Below are positions 9,165-17,827 of a stretch of DNA of 37,676 nucleotides, one piece after another (position 1 is the stretch's first letter; each line of letters begins with the position of its first letter). This DNA is from Ruminococcus sp. GTDB lineage: Bacteria; Bacillota_A; Clostridia; Oscillospirales; Ruminococcaceae. The notes below the pieces were generated by a model, which did not search any database, was not told the origin of the DNA, and worked only from the letters and a program-made list of their open reading frames with translations. The translations under genes and the position numbers were made by a program. The stretch lies in NCBI RefSeq assembly GCF_024684275.1, contig NZ_JAIKXF010000108.1:1-37676 (forward strand), read 5' to 3'.

Positions 9165-9686
9165 TCAAAGAACCACAGAGCCCTTCAGGGCTACGGGAAC
9201 TCCGTAAACACATTCTATGACATTATCGGCAAATAAGGCGATCTTCCTGCTTATCTCGCCCATTTCCTTTACATATTGCATAAGCTCGGGAGAATAGTTT
9301 ATCCCGTCCATGCCTATCTCATTAGCAACTATAACAAGCTCAGAAGCCTTTGCGCCGATAAGCTCCAATCCTGAGACTATCTTATCCACGGTGCGAAATA
9401 TCCTGCCGTCAACAAACATCTCATTGGCACAGAGCTTTCCTATCTCCTCAACAAGCACTGCACTTCCTATAGGTATATCAGCATATGCTATATCCCGCGG
9501 ACACTCTATTGCAGCATATTTCTTCTGGGTATGCATCTTCATGTGCTTTGCAATGACCTCTTGTGCGTCATCGCCTACGGGGTTACTCGTTGCAATGTAG
9601 TACTTAGGGCAGCTGAGTCTGTCTATCAGTTTCTCGGCATACCCTGATTTTCCGCACTTTGTTCCGCCTGTCACAAGGGTTATCAT
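9165..9686 (-). CDS. cobU: adenosylcobinamide kinase / adenosylcobinamide-phosphate guanylyltransferase
   Basis: CobU phosphorylates adenosylcobinamide and then attaches GMP, activating it for nucleotide loop assembly in cobalamin synthesis or salvage. 173 aa, near the family length of about 180. Walker A is TLVTGGTKCGKSGYAE; the segment EVIAKHMKMHTQKK carries the His candidate for the GMP-enzyme intermediate, and the C-terminus ends VYGVPVALKG as in CobU. I prefer ATG at 9686: AAAGGTG lies about 9 bases before it, while the upstream GTG (9698) overlaps that RBS. It sits between cbiG and the CobU-like gene. Confidence 0.9.
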   Translation of the reverse strand: MITLVTGGTKCGKSGYAEKLIDRLSCPKYYIATSNPVGDDAQEVIAKHMKMHTQKKYAAIECPRDIAYADIPIGSAVLVEEIGKLCANEMFVDGRIFRTVDKIVSGLELIGAKASELVIVANEIGMDGINYSPELMQYVKEMGEISRKIALFADNVIECVYGVPVALKGSVVL

Positions 9687-9710
9687 ACTCGCACACACCT
9701 TTCATGGGCT

Positions 9711-10682
9711 TCAGCTCTTTCTCTCAAAATCAAGAAATACAGGAGCCTCTGCAGCCGCAATATTTATTCCGTTATGTTCATTTTCTCCTATGATGAGCTT
9801 ACCGCCGCTGCACATCACAGCCATTTCCTCACACATAGCTTTGCCGCTGTCAGATTCAGCAGATCCGCATATTCTCAAAGAAATACTATTTTTTTCACAG
9901 AAGCATTTAAGCTCAGGTACTTCATCTTCTGAAATAATATCACGTATGCGCCTTATATCTATCCCTTCAAGACTTTCATACACAGCCTTTTCTATAGCCT
10001 CCGCAGAAGTCTCTGCTGAACATTCTATGCCAAGAACTATATTCTTGGGAATAAGATTTACCGTGACATCAAATGGTTTCACATCGGTTTCAGCATCAAC
10101 ACAGATGCCTGTCCTGCACACACCGAACTCAGTCAGCTCTTCAGGCAGTCCGCTATGCCTGTAATTACTGAAAAAGCCTATCTTCTCGTCGTGAAGTACA
10201 GCTGCCGATACTTCTTTAGCCGCCTTGCTGTCGCATATTATCAGATCATTTGCAGCTGCAAAGCGCTCCAGAGAAAAGCTGACCGTATCTTCCTCTGACG
10301 AAGTTATTACAGCGGTAACGCCAAGAGAATCTGCCAATACCTCAGCAAGATGGTTAGCTCCGCCTATACGCCCCGAAAGAACAGGTATAACGAAATGTCC
10401 GCTGTCGTCCATGACTATTATTGCAGGATCATCGGGCTTAGTGCCAAGATATGGCGCAGAAGCACGAACTGCTATCCCACAGGCGCACACAAAAATAAAT
10501 GCATCGGAACGCTCGAACAGACGGCCTACCATGCTGCCCATATTCCAGAAAACTGCCGCATTATCGTCGGTATGCTTGTGAAAGCAGTAACGGCTCACCC
10601 TATGATCTGCACCAAGAGCTTCCGCCACACGCATGGAAAGCTGCCTGCCGTTTTCAGTGACAGAAAAAACTGCTATATTCAT
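9711..10682 (-). CDS. cbiG: cobalt-precorrin-5A hydrolase, CbiG
   Basis: CbiG opens the ring lactone of cobalt-precorrin-5A and releases acetaldehyde in the anaerobic corrin pathway. The 323-aa protein has the CbiG N-terminal domain (IAVFSVTENGRQL, FVCACGIAVRASAPYL, PDDPAIIVMDDSGHFVIPVLSGRIGGANHLA), a middle domain and a C-terminal domain starting VLGIECSAETSAEAIEKAV. The C-terminal motif usually reads GIGCRxGT; here it is GIECSAET, and the final part is short and variable. It precedes cobU by 24 bases. No other cbi genes are in the window, so the rest of the pathway must lie elsewhere or be missing. Confidence 0.9.
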   Translation of the reverse strand: MNIAVFSVTENGRQLSMRVAEALGADHRVSRYCFHKHTDDNAAVFWNMGSMVGRLFERSDAFIFVCACGIAVRASAPYLGTKPDDPAIIVMDDSGHFVIPVLSGRIGGANHLAEVLADSLGVTAVITSSEEDTVSFSLERFAAANDLIICDSKAAKEVSAAVLHDEKIGFFSNYRHSGLPEELTEFGVCRTGICVDAETDVKPFDVTVNLIPKNIVLGIECSAETSAEAIEKAVYESLEGIDIRRIRDIISEDEVPELKCFCEKNSISLRICGSAESDSGKAMCEEMAVMCSGGKLIIGENEHNGINIAAAEAPVFLDFERKS

Positions 10683-10707
10683 TAAATCCAGCCTTTCAGA
10701 TTTAAGA

Positions 10708-11559
10708 TTATTTTTGAAGCTCTGCCGAAAAAGCTATAAGCTGCTCCATATCAAGCTGCTCGATACGTGCAGCCTCGGGCAGTCCAAGCTCTTTCAGAGC
10801 CGAATACACTTTTTCTTTTGGTAAGCCCATAACAGAGGAAAGAGAGTTTGCAAGAGTTTTTCGACGCTGTGAAAAGCCTGCCTTGACGACCTTGAAGAAG
10901 AAGTGTTCGCTTTCCTCGTCAAGCCTGTGCTCAGTATTCAGGTCTATCCTTATAACTGCCGAATCCACATTAGGCGCAGGCATAAAGCTGCCCCTTGATA
11001 CGTCAAAGAGCTTCTTGACCGTACCGTAGTAATTTACTCCCACGGTGATAGCCCCCGAATCACGTGTACCCACCTTTGCGCAAAGGCGCTGCGCAGCCTC
11101 CTTCTGCACCATTACCGTTATGGATTCGATAGGAAGTCTGTTCTCCAGCAGCATCATGATTATGGGAGATGTAATGTAGTATGGCAGATTTGCGCATACC
11201 GCTACCCTGAGTCCGCTGAACTCATCGTCAATAAGCTTATGAAGATCGCATTTCATCACGTCTTCATTGATTATTTTTACGTTGTCGAAATCCTCAAGAG
11301 TCTCTGCAAGGATCGGAAGAAGTCTTGCATCGATCTCCACAGCCGTTACCTTGTCTGCACGTTTAGCAAGCTCAGCTGTCAGAACGCCGATACCTGTACC
11401 GATCTCAAGTACGCCGAAGCCCTCCTGTGCATTGCCGTTTTCAGCTATTTTAGGGCATATATCGGGATTGACGATAAAATTCTGTCCCAGCCCCTTCGAG
11501 AAGCTGAATCCGTGCCGAGCAAGTATATCCCTGACTGTGCCGATATTAGTTAAATTCAT
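10708..11559 (-). CDS. rsmA: 16S rRNA (adenine1518/1519-N6)-dimethyltransferase
   Basis: RsmA/KsgA dimethylates two adjacent adenines in the 3' hairpin of 16S rRNA during 30S maturation. 283 aa, normal length. SAM-binding motif I is VLEIGTGIGVLTAELAKRA, followed by VTAVEID; the target-base motif is NLPYYITSPI. The N-terminal FSKGLGQNFIVNPDI matches the family start. RBS AAGGAG is followed by AAATAA and ATG. It is 10 bases downstream of the 87-aa gene and is followed by cbiG after 25 bases, so the corrinoid genes could be partly read from this operon. Confidence 0.96.
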   Translation of the reverse strand: MNLTNIGTVRDILARHGFSFSKGLGQNFIVNPDICPKIAENGNAQEGFGVLEIGTGIGVLTAELAKRADKVTAVEIDARLLPILAETLEDFDNVKIINEDVMKCDLHKLIDDEFSGLRVAVCANLPYYITSPIIMMLLENRLPIESITVMVQKEAAQRLCAKVGTRDSGAITVGVNYYGTVKKLFDVSRGSFMPAPNVDSAVIRIDLNTEHRLDEESEHFFFKVVKAGFSQRRKTLANSLSSVMGLPKEKVYSALKELGLPEAARIEQLDMEQLIAFSAELQK

Positions 11560-11569
11560 TTATTTCTCC

Positions 11570-11833
11570 TTAGACCTTGTGACGTTTCTTTTCTGAAAAC
11601 TCCTTTTGCTTTGCGTCGTTGAGCTTTTCCATTGAGTTCACAAGGTAATCAGCTGAGCGGTAGGCTCTCTGAAAATCCGTGTCCTTAAAGTGTACCTGCA
11701 AATCGACAAATTCGCCGTCTATAATTATATCCAGCTCGCCTATCTGTCTTCCGACGTATTTCTGTCCTGCGTACTTTATGTACTCATCGATCTCGCGTCT
11801 GTCCATTTCTCCGCCAATTACATTGATCTTCAT
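11570..11833 (-). CDS. conserved small protein of unknown function
   Basis: 87 aa, clearly a gene: AAGGAGG lies 8 bases before the ATG and it fits between two close neighbours. The middle (ELDIIIDGEFVDLQVHFKD) looks like paired beta strands, followed by a basic amphipathic helix ending KKRHKV. The layout of the second half recalls a small clostridial family that databases sometimes link to anaerobic ribonucleotide reductase; that is from memory and weak. No catalytic motif or membrane segment is visible. Location before rsmA gives no clear functional hint. Confidence 0.7.
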   Translation of the reverse strand: MKINVIGGEMDRREIDEYIKYAGQKYVGRQIGELDIIIDGEFVDLQVHFKDTDFQRAYRSADYLVNSMEKLNDAKQKEFSEKKRHKV

Positions 11834-11854
11834 ATTAAGCCTCCTTATAATTTT

Positions 11855-12976
11855 TTATTTTAGTATGATAAGATTATCCGCAAATGAAGCCTTTGCGATG
11901 ACTTTTTCCTCTCCGCCGTTTTCAATAAGGATTATCTCCTTACCGTTTGAATAAACTATCCCCTCATCGCTGAAGGTATAGTCAAGCACACCCTTTCTTA
12001 TAACAGTTTCACTGCCGTCGGGAGCTTTCTTGACAAGTACTCTGCTTCTCGGCAGTATACTTGGATTTTTGTCACCTGACTCTGCATTTTCCTTTTCGTT
12101 TTTCTCAGCTTCAAGAAGCCTTCCCTCAAAGTAAAGCTCTCGCGGAGACTTATTCTTTGTCTTGACATCGCCTCTCTGCTGATTTTTTCTCAGAGGCTCA
12201 CCGCCGAATAGTACACTGAATGCATTAAGAAAACCGACTATAGCCTTGATAAGTCTCAAAGGGAAAAGAAGTACAGATTTCAATATAGGTTCTTTTTGAG
12301 GTTTAGACTCTTTGTATGGCTGACGAATGAAATAGTAATTGCCGTCTGAATCATTTTTCGGCTTTATGAGGTCGTTTTCCTCCTCAGCAAAAAGCTCGTC
12401 CATTCTGCCTGCTTCAGTGTCCACAGCTATGATTGAGCTTGGTGAAACACCGCTGTAGCCGTCCATTACAAAGCCTACAGTAGAGCACAGTATCCTGTTG
12501 TCGTCAGCAGACCAGAAAGGATAGCTCTCTGCGGACGGACCGTCGGTTATCTCATCATAGTCTCCGCGTTCATCGAATACCGCGAGATGATCGTTCATGA
12601 TAGCGGCAATTTTGCCGTCCCGAAAGCAGATATGGCTTATCCGGCTGTTCATTCCCGTGTAGATATGTCCCTCGGGAGCTTTCGGCACGTCGGCATTTTT
12701 CCTGTATATAGCGCCCATTTCTCCAAATACAGCCGAATAGAGGAAACCGTTATCAACAGGTGTAATACCAAAAATGTGTGTATTTTTTGAAGCGTCCTCA
12801 TAGTGCTCAACAGCTCCCATGAATTCAGCACCTCTGCCGCTGTGCTTCCATGCCTTGTTCTTGTTTATCTCATTGACCGTATCCGCGTACTTATCAGCTC
12901 TTTCACACGGAAGCTGACTGACCTTTCCATTATTGCAGATATACATTGCGCCCTTTGAAAGATATGCTATCTTCAT
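11855..12976 (-). CDS. unknown protein with beta-propeller-like repeats
   Basis: 373 aa without a signal peptide, presumably cytoplasmic. Short repeats resemble WD40/TolB-like blades: FGITPVDNGFLYSAVFG, ISHICFRDGKIAAIMNDHL, YPFWSADDNRILCSTVGF and DYTFSDEGIVYSNGKEI. The blades are interrupted near residues 225-255 by a hydrophobic/amphipathic segment (LLFPLRLIKAIVGFLNAFSV) and a charged stretch rich in Lys, Glu and Asn, which could touch the membrane. RBS GAGGAATAAATT lies before ATG, 3 bases after the flavoprotein stop. I do not recognise a named family. Confidence 0.6.
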   Translation of the reverse strand: MKIAYLSKGAMYICNNGKVSQLPCERADKYADTVNEINKNKAWKHSGRGAEFMGAVEHYEDASKNTHIFGITPVDNGFLYSAVFGEMGAIYRKNADVPKAPEGHIYTGMNSRISHICFRDGKIAAIMNDHLAVFDERGDYDEITDGPSAESYPFWSADDNRILCSTVGFVMDGYSGVSPSSIIAVDTEAGRMDELFAEEENDLIKPKNDSDGNYYFIRQPYKESKPQKEPILKSVLLFPLRLIKAIVGFLNAFSVLFGGEPLRKNQQRGDVKTKNKSPRELYFEGRLLEAEKNEKENAESGDKNPSILPRSRVLVKKAPDGSETVIRKGVLDYTFSDEGIVYSNGKEIILIENGGEEKVIAKASFADNLIILK

Positions 12977-12979
12977 AAT

Positions 12980-14578
12980 TTATTCCTCACAAATTTCCAT
13001 TCTTTGACAGACAGCCTCCGCGCATTTCATGCCGTCAACTGCCGCAGAAATAATACCTCCTGCATAGCCTGCACCCTCGCCGCAGGGAAATAGTCCCCTC
13101 AGCGACAGAGACTGCATATCCTCCCCCCTGTTTATGCGCACAGGAGAGCTGCTTCTGCTCTCTATTCCTGTCAGGACTGTATCACCGTCATCAAAGCCCT
13201 TTATTTTCTTTCCCATTTCGGTTACTCCCATTTTAAGTGACTGACACACGAAATCGGGAAGAAAATCTTCGGGAGCTGCAAATCTCACACCGGGACGATA
13301 TGAAGGCTTTACTCTGCCGAAGCTCTCGCTGACGCGCCCCTCCATGAAATCACGAAGGACCGCCGCAGGTGCGTGATAATCACTGCCGCCTGCCTTGAAA
13401 GCTTTTTCCTCAAGTTCACGCTGAAAGTACATTCCAGCCAAAGGGTGGTCGCTGCCGTAATCCTCGGGACCAACATTTACGAGGAGAGCGCTGTTGGAAT
13501 TCTCAGCGTCACGGGCAAAACAGCTCATGCCATTGACAGCAAGCCTGCCCTCCTCAGAAGAAGCAGCCACAACATAGCCTCCCGGGCACATACAAAACGT
13601 GTAGAGTGTGCGCCCGTTGGGAAGATGTACAGCCAGCTTGTAATCGGCAGCTTTCAATGCTTTATGCCCTGCAAAATCGCCATACATTGCTTTGTCTATA
13701 TCGGTGCGCAGGTGCTCCGCACGAACTCCCACAGAAAAGCTCTTCTGTGAAAGTGAAATATCATTTTTATAAAGCAGCTCAAAAACGTCCCTTGCACTGT
13801 GACCTGTTGCAAGAATGACACTTTTCGTATCGATTGAGTATTTTTTTTCCTCTTTTGCATACTTGACCGCGGATATGGAGCCGTTTTCGGCTTCAAAGCC
13901 GCAGAATTTAGCATTGAATATTACCTCTCCGCCGAGAGCTGTAACTCTCTCTCTCAGCGACTTTACAGCTCCGCGGAGCTTATCTGTGCCGATATGTGGC
14001 TTTGCAAGATACAGTATCTCATCGGGAGCTCCGAACTCCACAAGCCTTTCAAGTATCCAGCCGATACGCCTGTCCTTGATGCCTGTTGTCAGCTTGCCGT
14101 CGGAAAATGTACCTGCTCCGCCCTCGCCGAACTGCACATTGCACTCGGTATCGAGCCTTCCGCCTGACTGAAATTCTTCAACTGCCTTTACTCGTGAGTC
14201 CACATCACCGCCTCTTTCGAGGACTACAGGCTTTGCACCTGCCATTGCAAGAACAAGTGACGCAAACATACCGGCAGGTCCGAAGCCGACAATAACAGGA
14301 CGATACTTCATATTTGTAACAGCGGTTATATTATATAACGGCTTTTCGTATTTTAAGGCATTTTTCAGCGTTTTCAGAAGCTTTTCCTCGCTCTTTGCCT
14401 CAATATCCAGTGATATTAGAAAATGAACGTCGCTCTTTTTTCTTGCGTCAACGGACTTTTTTGCAAGTCTTACGCTTATAAGTCTTTCACGGTTTATTTT
14501 AAGCTTCTTAACACATATTTCTTCAAGCTTTGAAAAGTCTGTATCAAGTGAAGTTCTGATACCTCCGACTCTTATCAT
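12980..14578 (-). CDS. FAD-dependent oxidoreductase (COG2509-type)
   Basis: 532-aa flavoprotein. After an N-terminal domain of about 90 residues comes the dinucleotide-binding motif VIVGFGPAGMFASLVLAMAG with VLERGG at the end of the second strand. Later parts show VQFGEGGAGTFSDGKL, ILATGHSARDVFELL and a C-terminal FPCGEGAGYAGGI FAD segment. This matches the uncharacterised FAD-dependent dehydrogenases of COG2509; the substrate is unknown. I chose ATG 14578, which overlaps the TGA of the upstream gene as ATGA with GGAGAG 5 bases before it, and not an upstream in-frame start at 14644. The overlap implies translational coupling. Confidence 0.85.
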   Translation of the reverse strand: MIRVGGIRTSLDTDFSKLEEICVKKLKINRERLISVRLAKKSVDARKKSDVHFLISLDIEAKSEEKLLKTLKNALKYEKPLYNITAVTNMKYRPVIVGFGPAGMFASLVLAMAGAKPVVLERGGDVDSRVKAVEEFQSGGRLDTECNVQFGEGGAGTFSDGKLTTGIKDRRIGWILERLVEFGAPDEILYLAKPHIGTDKLRGAVKSLRERVTALGGEVIFNAKFCGFEAENGSISAVKYAKEEKKYSIDTKSVILATGHSARDVFELLYKNDISLSQKSFSVGVRAEHLRTDIDKAMYGDFAGHKALKAADYKLAVHLPNGRTLYTFCMCPGGYVVAASSEEGRLAVNGMSCFARDAENSNSALLVNVGPEDYGSDHPLAGMYFQRELEEKAFKAGGSDYHAPAAVLRDFMEGRVSESFGRVKPSYRPGVRFAAPEDFLPDFVCQSLKMGVTEMGKKIKGFDDGDTVLTGIESRSSSPVRINRGEDMQSLSLRGLFPCGEGAGYAGGIISAAVDGMKCAEAVCQRMEICEE

Positions 14579-15816
14579 AAGAGCTCTCCTCTCAGAGAAT
14601 TTGCACAGCATCTGCCTGCCATGATACCTGATGACCACGCCCACTGAAGATTGTAGCCGCCGCAGTCACCGTCAACGTCCAGTATCTCGCCGCAGAGGAA
14701 TATGCCCTTAGCGCCTCTCAGCTGGAGCTGCTCATCTACACAGTCGCCGCTTATTCCTCCGGACGTTACCTGTGCTTCTTTCCATGACGCACTGCCGAGA
14801 ACTTCAAAGTCCAGATTCTTAATAAGCTGTGCTATAGTTCGCAGGTCGGCTTCTTTAAGAGCTGAGATCTGTTCTGTAAGCGGCTTTCCAAGAGCGCGTT
14901 TCGTAAGATAAAATGCCAGATTACGGACAAATAGTCCTGTAAGGAGCTCCTCTAAGGTACAATTGCTGCGCTGATACTGGATTATACGGAGATAACCCAC
15001 AAGCTGCTCAGTATCCATATCAGAAGCAAGGTCAAGACGAAGCGTCAGCTTGCCATCGTATTTCGAGATAAGATGAGCCATATTGAAAACGCAGATACCC
15101 GACAGAGCACTCTCGGTGAACTGTATCTCTCCTGTTTCCTCCTTGAGTATCCTGCCAGCGGAAATAGCCGTTACCCTTCCCTTTGCGCGGACTCCCTTCA
15201 GTCCCTTGAGAAGCTCGGGGCGGACTCGCAAAGGCGCTACAGCAGGGCATATCTTCGTCGTATGACAGCCATTGCTGCGGAGAAGCCTTATTACGCTTCC
15301 GTCAGTTCCGAACTGCGGAGCTGCATAACCGCCTGCTGCAACGATAACACGCTTGCAGGGATACTTCTCACCCTTTTCTGAAGATATTCTGAAGCAGTTT
15401 GGCGTACTTTCTATGAAATTCGCCTCAAAGCCGCATCGCTCAATGATACCAAGCTCCTGAGCACGTAAACGGAGAGCATTCAGAACCGTTGCTGCGCTGT
15501 TGCTGCGCGGATATATCCTTCCCTTTGAATCAGCAGAGCAGACAACACCAATACTGCCGAAGAATTCCTTAGCCATAGGAGTCCCGTTGATTATGCGCAT
15601 GATGTTTTTCACACTGCCATGATAATGCTGCGGACTCATATCCGTATTGCTGAGATTACATCTGCCGTTTCCTGTTGCAAGGAGCTTCTTGCCTACACGG
15701 TCAAGCTTTTCAAGGATAACGACTCTTGCCTTCGGCATGACGTTTTTTGCCTCGATAGCAGCTGCAAGTCCCGACGCGCCGCCCCCTATAACAGCGATAT
15801 CTGTGATTTTACTCAT
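14575..15816 (-). CDS. HI0933/YhiN-family flavoprotein (NAD(P)/FAD-dependent oxidoreductase)
   Basis: 413 aa. The N-terminal FAD motif is IAVIGGGASGLAAAIEA followed by VVILEKLDRVGKKLLATGNGRCNLSN, diagnostic of the HI0933/YhiN family. The C-terminal CGEILDVDGDCGGYNLQWAWSSG is the matching FAD-binding end. The family is widespread but its reaction is poorly known (often called aminoacetone oxidase family). Start ATG 15816 is favoured because AAAGGGGTG lies 6 bases before it; a GTG at 15825 would be inside that RBS. It follows the phosphoesterase by 5 bases and overlaps the next flavoprotein. Confidence 0.88.
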   Translation of the reverse strand: MSKITDIAVIGGGASGLAAAIEAKNVMPKARVVILEKLDRVGKKLLATGNGRCNLSNTDMSPQHYHGSVKNIMRIINGTPMAKEFFGSIGVVCSADSKGRIYPRSNSAATVLNALRLRAQELGIIERCGFEANFIESTPNCFRISSEKGEKYPCKRVIVAAGGYAAPQFGTDGSVIRLLRSNGCHTTKICPAVAPLRVRPELLKGLKGVRAKGRVTAISAGRILKEETGEIQFTESALSGICVFNMAHLISKYDGKLTLRLDLASDMDTEQLVGYLRIIQYQRSNCTLEELLTGLFVRNLAFYLTKRALGKPLTEQISALKEADLRTIAQLIKNLDFEVLGSASWKEAQVTSGGISGDCVDEQLQLRGAKGIFLCGEILDVDGDCGGYNLQWAWSSGIMAGRCCANSLRGELL

Positions 15817-15821
15817 ATGTT

Positions 15822-16685
15822 TCACCCCTTTGGTCTTATATCCATAATGACTACTTCGGGACGGTTGTTGAAACGCACAGGTGCAGGATAGACTCCTATA
15901 CCCGAGGTAATGAACATCGTTCCGCCCTCATAGTCAAAGAAACCCTTGTCATATATTTTCTCTTTCTTGTGGAGAAGCTTCGGCAGCCAAAGCTTTTTAT
16001 CCGAACAATACAGCGGACCTCCGCCGAAAGGCAGCTGCGCCATTTCGCCGTGTGTATCTCCGCAAAGCGTAAGGTCTGCGCCGAATTCTGCAAATTTTTC
16101 ATAATTCGGGATATGTGCAAGCAGAATATTATAACTGCTGTCGTCAAGAGAAAAAGCTGTATTCAGGTCAAATGTCGGACTGTAATACACATTATCGATC
16201 CCCATTATATGGAGTCTGCTGCCATTGACATCAACCGTCTCCTCATCATAGCTGAGAACATGGGCTCCTGCCTTACCGAGCTCGGAAATATACCGCTCGT
16301 CGGTATCGTGCTCACCTGTAACGCAGTACACGGGATAGCCTGCTGACACTAAGTCTCTGGTAAGATCTATGGGCTTCTGTATCAGCTCCCACTCACTTTT
16401 TCTGGTATACATATCACCAAGCATAAAAACAATGTCAGGTGAAGCGTCTTTAATACTCTGCACAATGGTATCATTCTTTATGCCGTGCTTTGTGGCGTGC
16501 TGGTCACTGATGACCGCAAATCTGACCTTGCTGCTGACTTTTTCGGAGGTAATGGAGGTCTCTGTATTTTTCAGCGTGAAATTATTCAGCCACCATATTC
16601 CGAGCAATATCAGTATCCACAGCCATAAATGAGATTTTTTCTCTGCTTTTTTTGCAGAAGCTTTTTTCTGCTTGTTTTCAGCCAT
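15822..16685 (-). CDS. membrane-anchored metallophosphoesterase with altered metal motifs
   Basis: 287 aa. A Lys-rich N-terminus is followed by one membrane segment (LWLWILILLGIWWLNNF), then an extracellular calcineurin-like phosphoesterase domain of the YkuE type. Motifs in order are ISDQHATKHG (D-x-H), MLGDMY (GD), VTGEHD where GNHD is usual, LLAHIPN, and LCGDTHGE where GHTHGG is usual. Two expected metal ligands are thus changed (Asn to Glu, His to Asp), so activity or metal choice may differ. Its ATG overlaps the MscS stop as TAATG. Substrate unknown; related proteins have been linked to lipid headgroups. Confidence 0.82.
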   Translation of the reverse strand: MAENKQKKASAKKAEKKSHLWLWILILLGIWWLNNFTLKNTETSITSEKVSSKVRFAVISDQHATKHGIKNDTIVQSIKDASPDIVFMLGDMYTRKSEWELIQKPIDLTRDLVSAGYPVYCVTGEHDTDERYISELGKAGAHVLSYDEETVDVNGSRLHIMGIDNVYYSPTFDLNTAFSLDDSSYNILLAHIPNYEKFAEFGADLTLCGDTHGEMAQLPFGGGPLYCSDKKLWLPKLLHKKEKIYDKGFFDYEGGTMFITSGIGVYPAPVRFNNRPEVVIMDIRPKG

Positions 16686-17605
16686 TAGTTCTTATCCTTT
16701 ACGTGAATATCCAGCTGTGGGAACGGTATCTCAATGCCGTTCTCATCAAAGGCAGCCTTCACTGCCTCATTCATATTGTATCGCTCTGTGAGATAATCTG
16801 CATTGTTTACCCAGACGAGAACATCAATGGAGATCGAGCTGTTATTATGACCGCTCATGCGAACTATCGGCTCGGGAGTTTTTAGTATCAGCTTCTCATT
16901 CGATATAATATCAAGGATCAGATCATGTGCCTTGCTGAAATCAGCACTGTAGCTTATATCGAATGTAAGATCAATACGTCTTGTGGGAGTCTCGGTGTAA
17001 TTGATTATCTTGGCGTCAGTCACCTTGCCGTTTGGTATAAATATCGTCTTGTTGTCAAACGTTACTATCTTAGTGTAAAATATCCCGATGTCACGGACTG
17101 TTCCGACTGATTCTTCAAGCTCTATGATGTCGCCTGCAACGAAAGGCTTAGTAAAAAGTATGATAAAACCGCCGCTGAGATTTGAAAGACAGCTTTGCAG
17201 CGCAAGGCTGATAGCAAGACCTGCTGCACCAAGTATGGTTATAATTGATGACATAGGAACGTTCAGCACCGACAGTGCCATGATTATGACTGCAATATAG
17301 AGAATTATCTTTATCAGCGATACAAGAAAGCTTTTAGCCGCACCGTTTACATTAGATTTTGAGACTGCCTTGCCCACTATCTTTGCAATGAGCTTTGAGA
17401 TAAGTATGCCCACTATAAGAATAACAAGAGCTATTATTACAGTAGGTAGTACCTTCTGTATATAGCCAAGTCCGTCATTGAAAAGTCCCGAGGTCTTTTC
17501 TACGGATTCCTGAATACTTCCGATGACCTCATTTGTTGTGTCAGCCGAAGCCTCCGCAGTAATTATATCCGAAGCCTCTTCAGTAAGGCTGTAAAAAGAT
17601 GTCAA
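16685..17605 (-). CDS. small-conductance mechanosensitive channel (MscS family)
   Basis: 306-aa MscS-type channel that would release solutes on hypo-osmotic shock. An N-terminal extracellular segment is followed by hydrophobic helices (VIIALVILIVGILISKLIAK and others). The pore helix region SSIITILGAAGLAISLALQS, with its Gly/Ala pattern, leads into the beta domain GDIIELEESVGTVRDIGIFYTKI. The start appears to be TTG at 17605 with GGAG about 11 bases upstream; no ATG or GTG is in frame before the first helix. First gene of the packed minus-strand run leading to rsmA. Confidence 0.9.
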   Translation of the reverse strand: MTSFYSLTEEASDIITAEASADTTNEVIGSIQESVEKTSGLFNDGLGYIQKVLPTVIIALVILIVGILISKLIAKIVGKAVSKSNVNGAAKSFLVSLIKIILYIAVIIMALSVLNVPMSSIITILGAAGLAISLALQSCLSNLSGGFIILFTKPFVAGDIIELEESVGTVRDIGIFYTKIVTFDNKTIFIPNGKVTDAKIINYTETPTRRIDLTFDISYSADFSKAHDLILDIISNEKLILKTPEPIVRMSGHNNSSISIDVLVWVNNADYLTERYNMNEAVKAAFDENGIEIPFPQLDIHVKDKN

Positions 17606-17787
17606 AATATCATCATCTCCAGAAAAAAATGATTAATCATAAATAATTATAACATATATGCTTCGGAATAGCAAGCTGCGCGGCATAAATTTTTCTGCTC
17701 TGCAATACTTTTTACGCGAAAAAGACTGGGGCTGCCGCCGCTTATCATATACAAGATACGCAAAAAATTTTACAATAATTACAACGT

Positions 17788-17821
17788 AAAAATGCACCGA
17801 AGCACAAACTCCGATGCATTT
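17788..17821 (-). terminator. intrinsic terminator after the CapD-like gene
   Basis: Minus strand AAATGCATCGGAG, loop TTTGTG, CTTCGGTGCATTT, then T-run. All 13 positions pair, two of them as G-U. It starts 7 bases beyond the stop of the 17828-19354 gene. Confidence 0.85.
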
Positions 17822-17827
17822 ATATCA

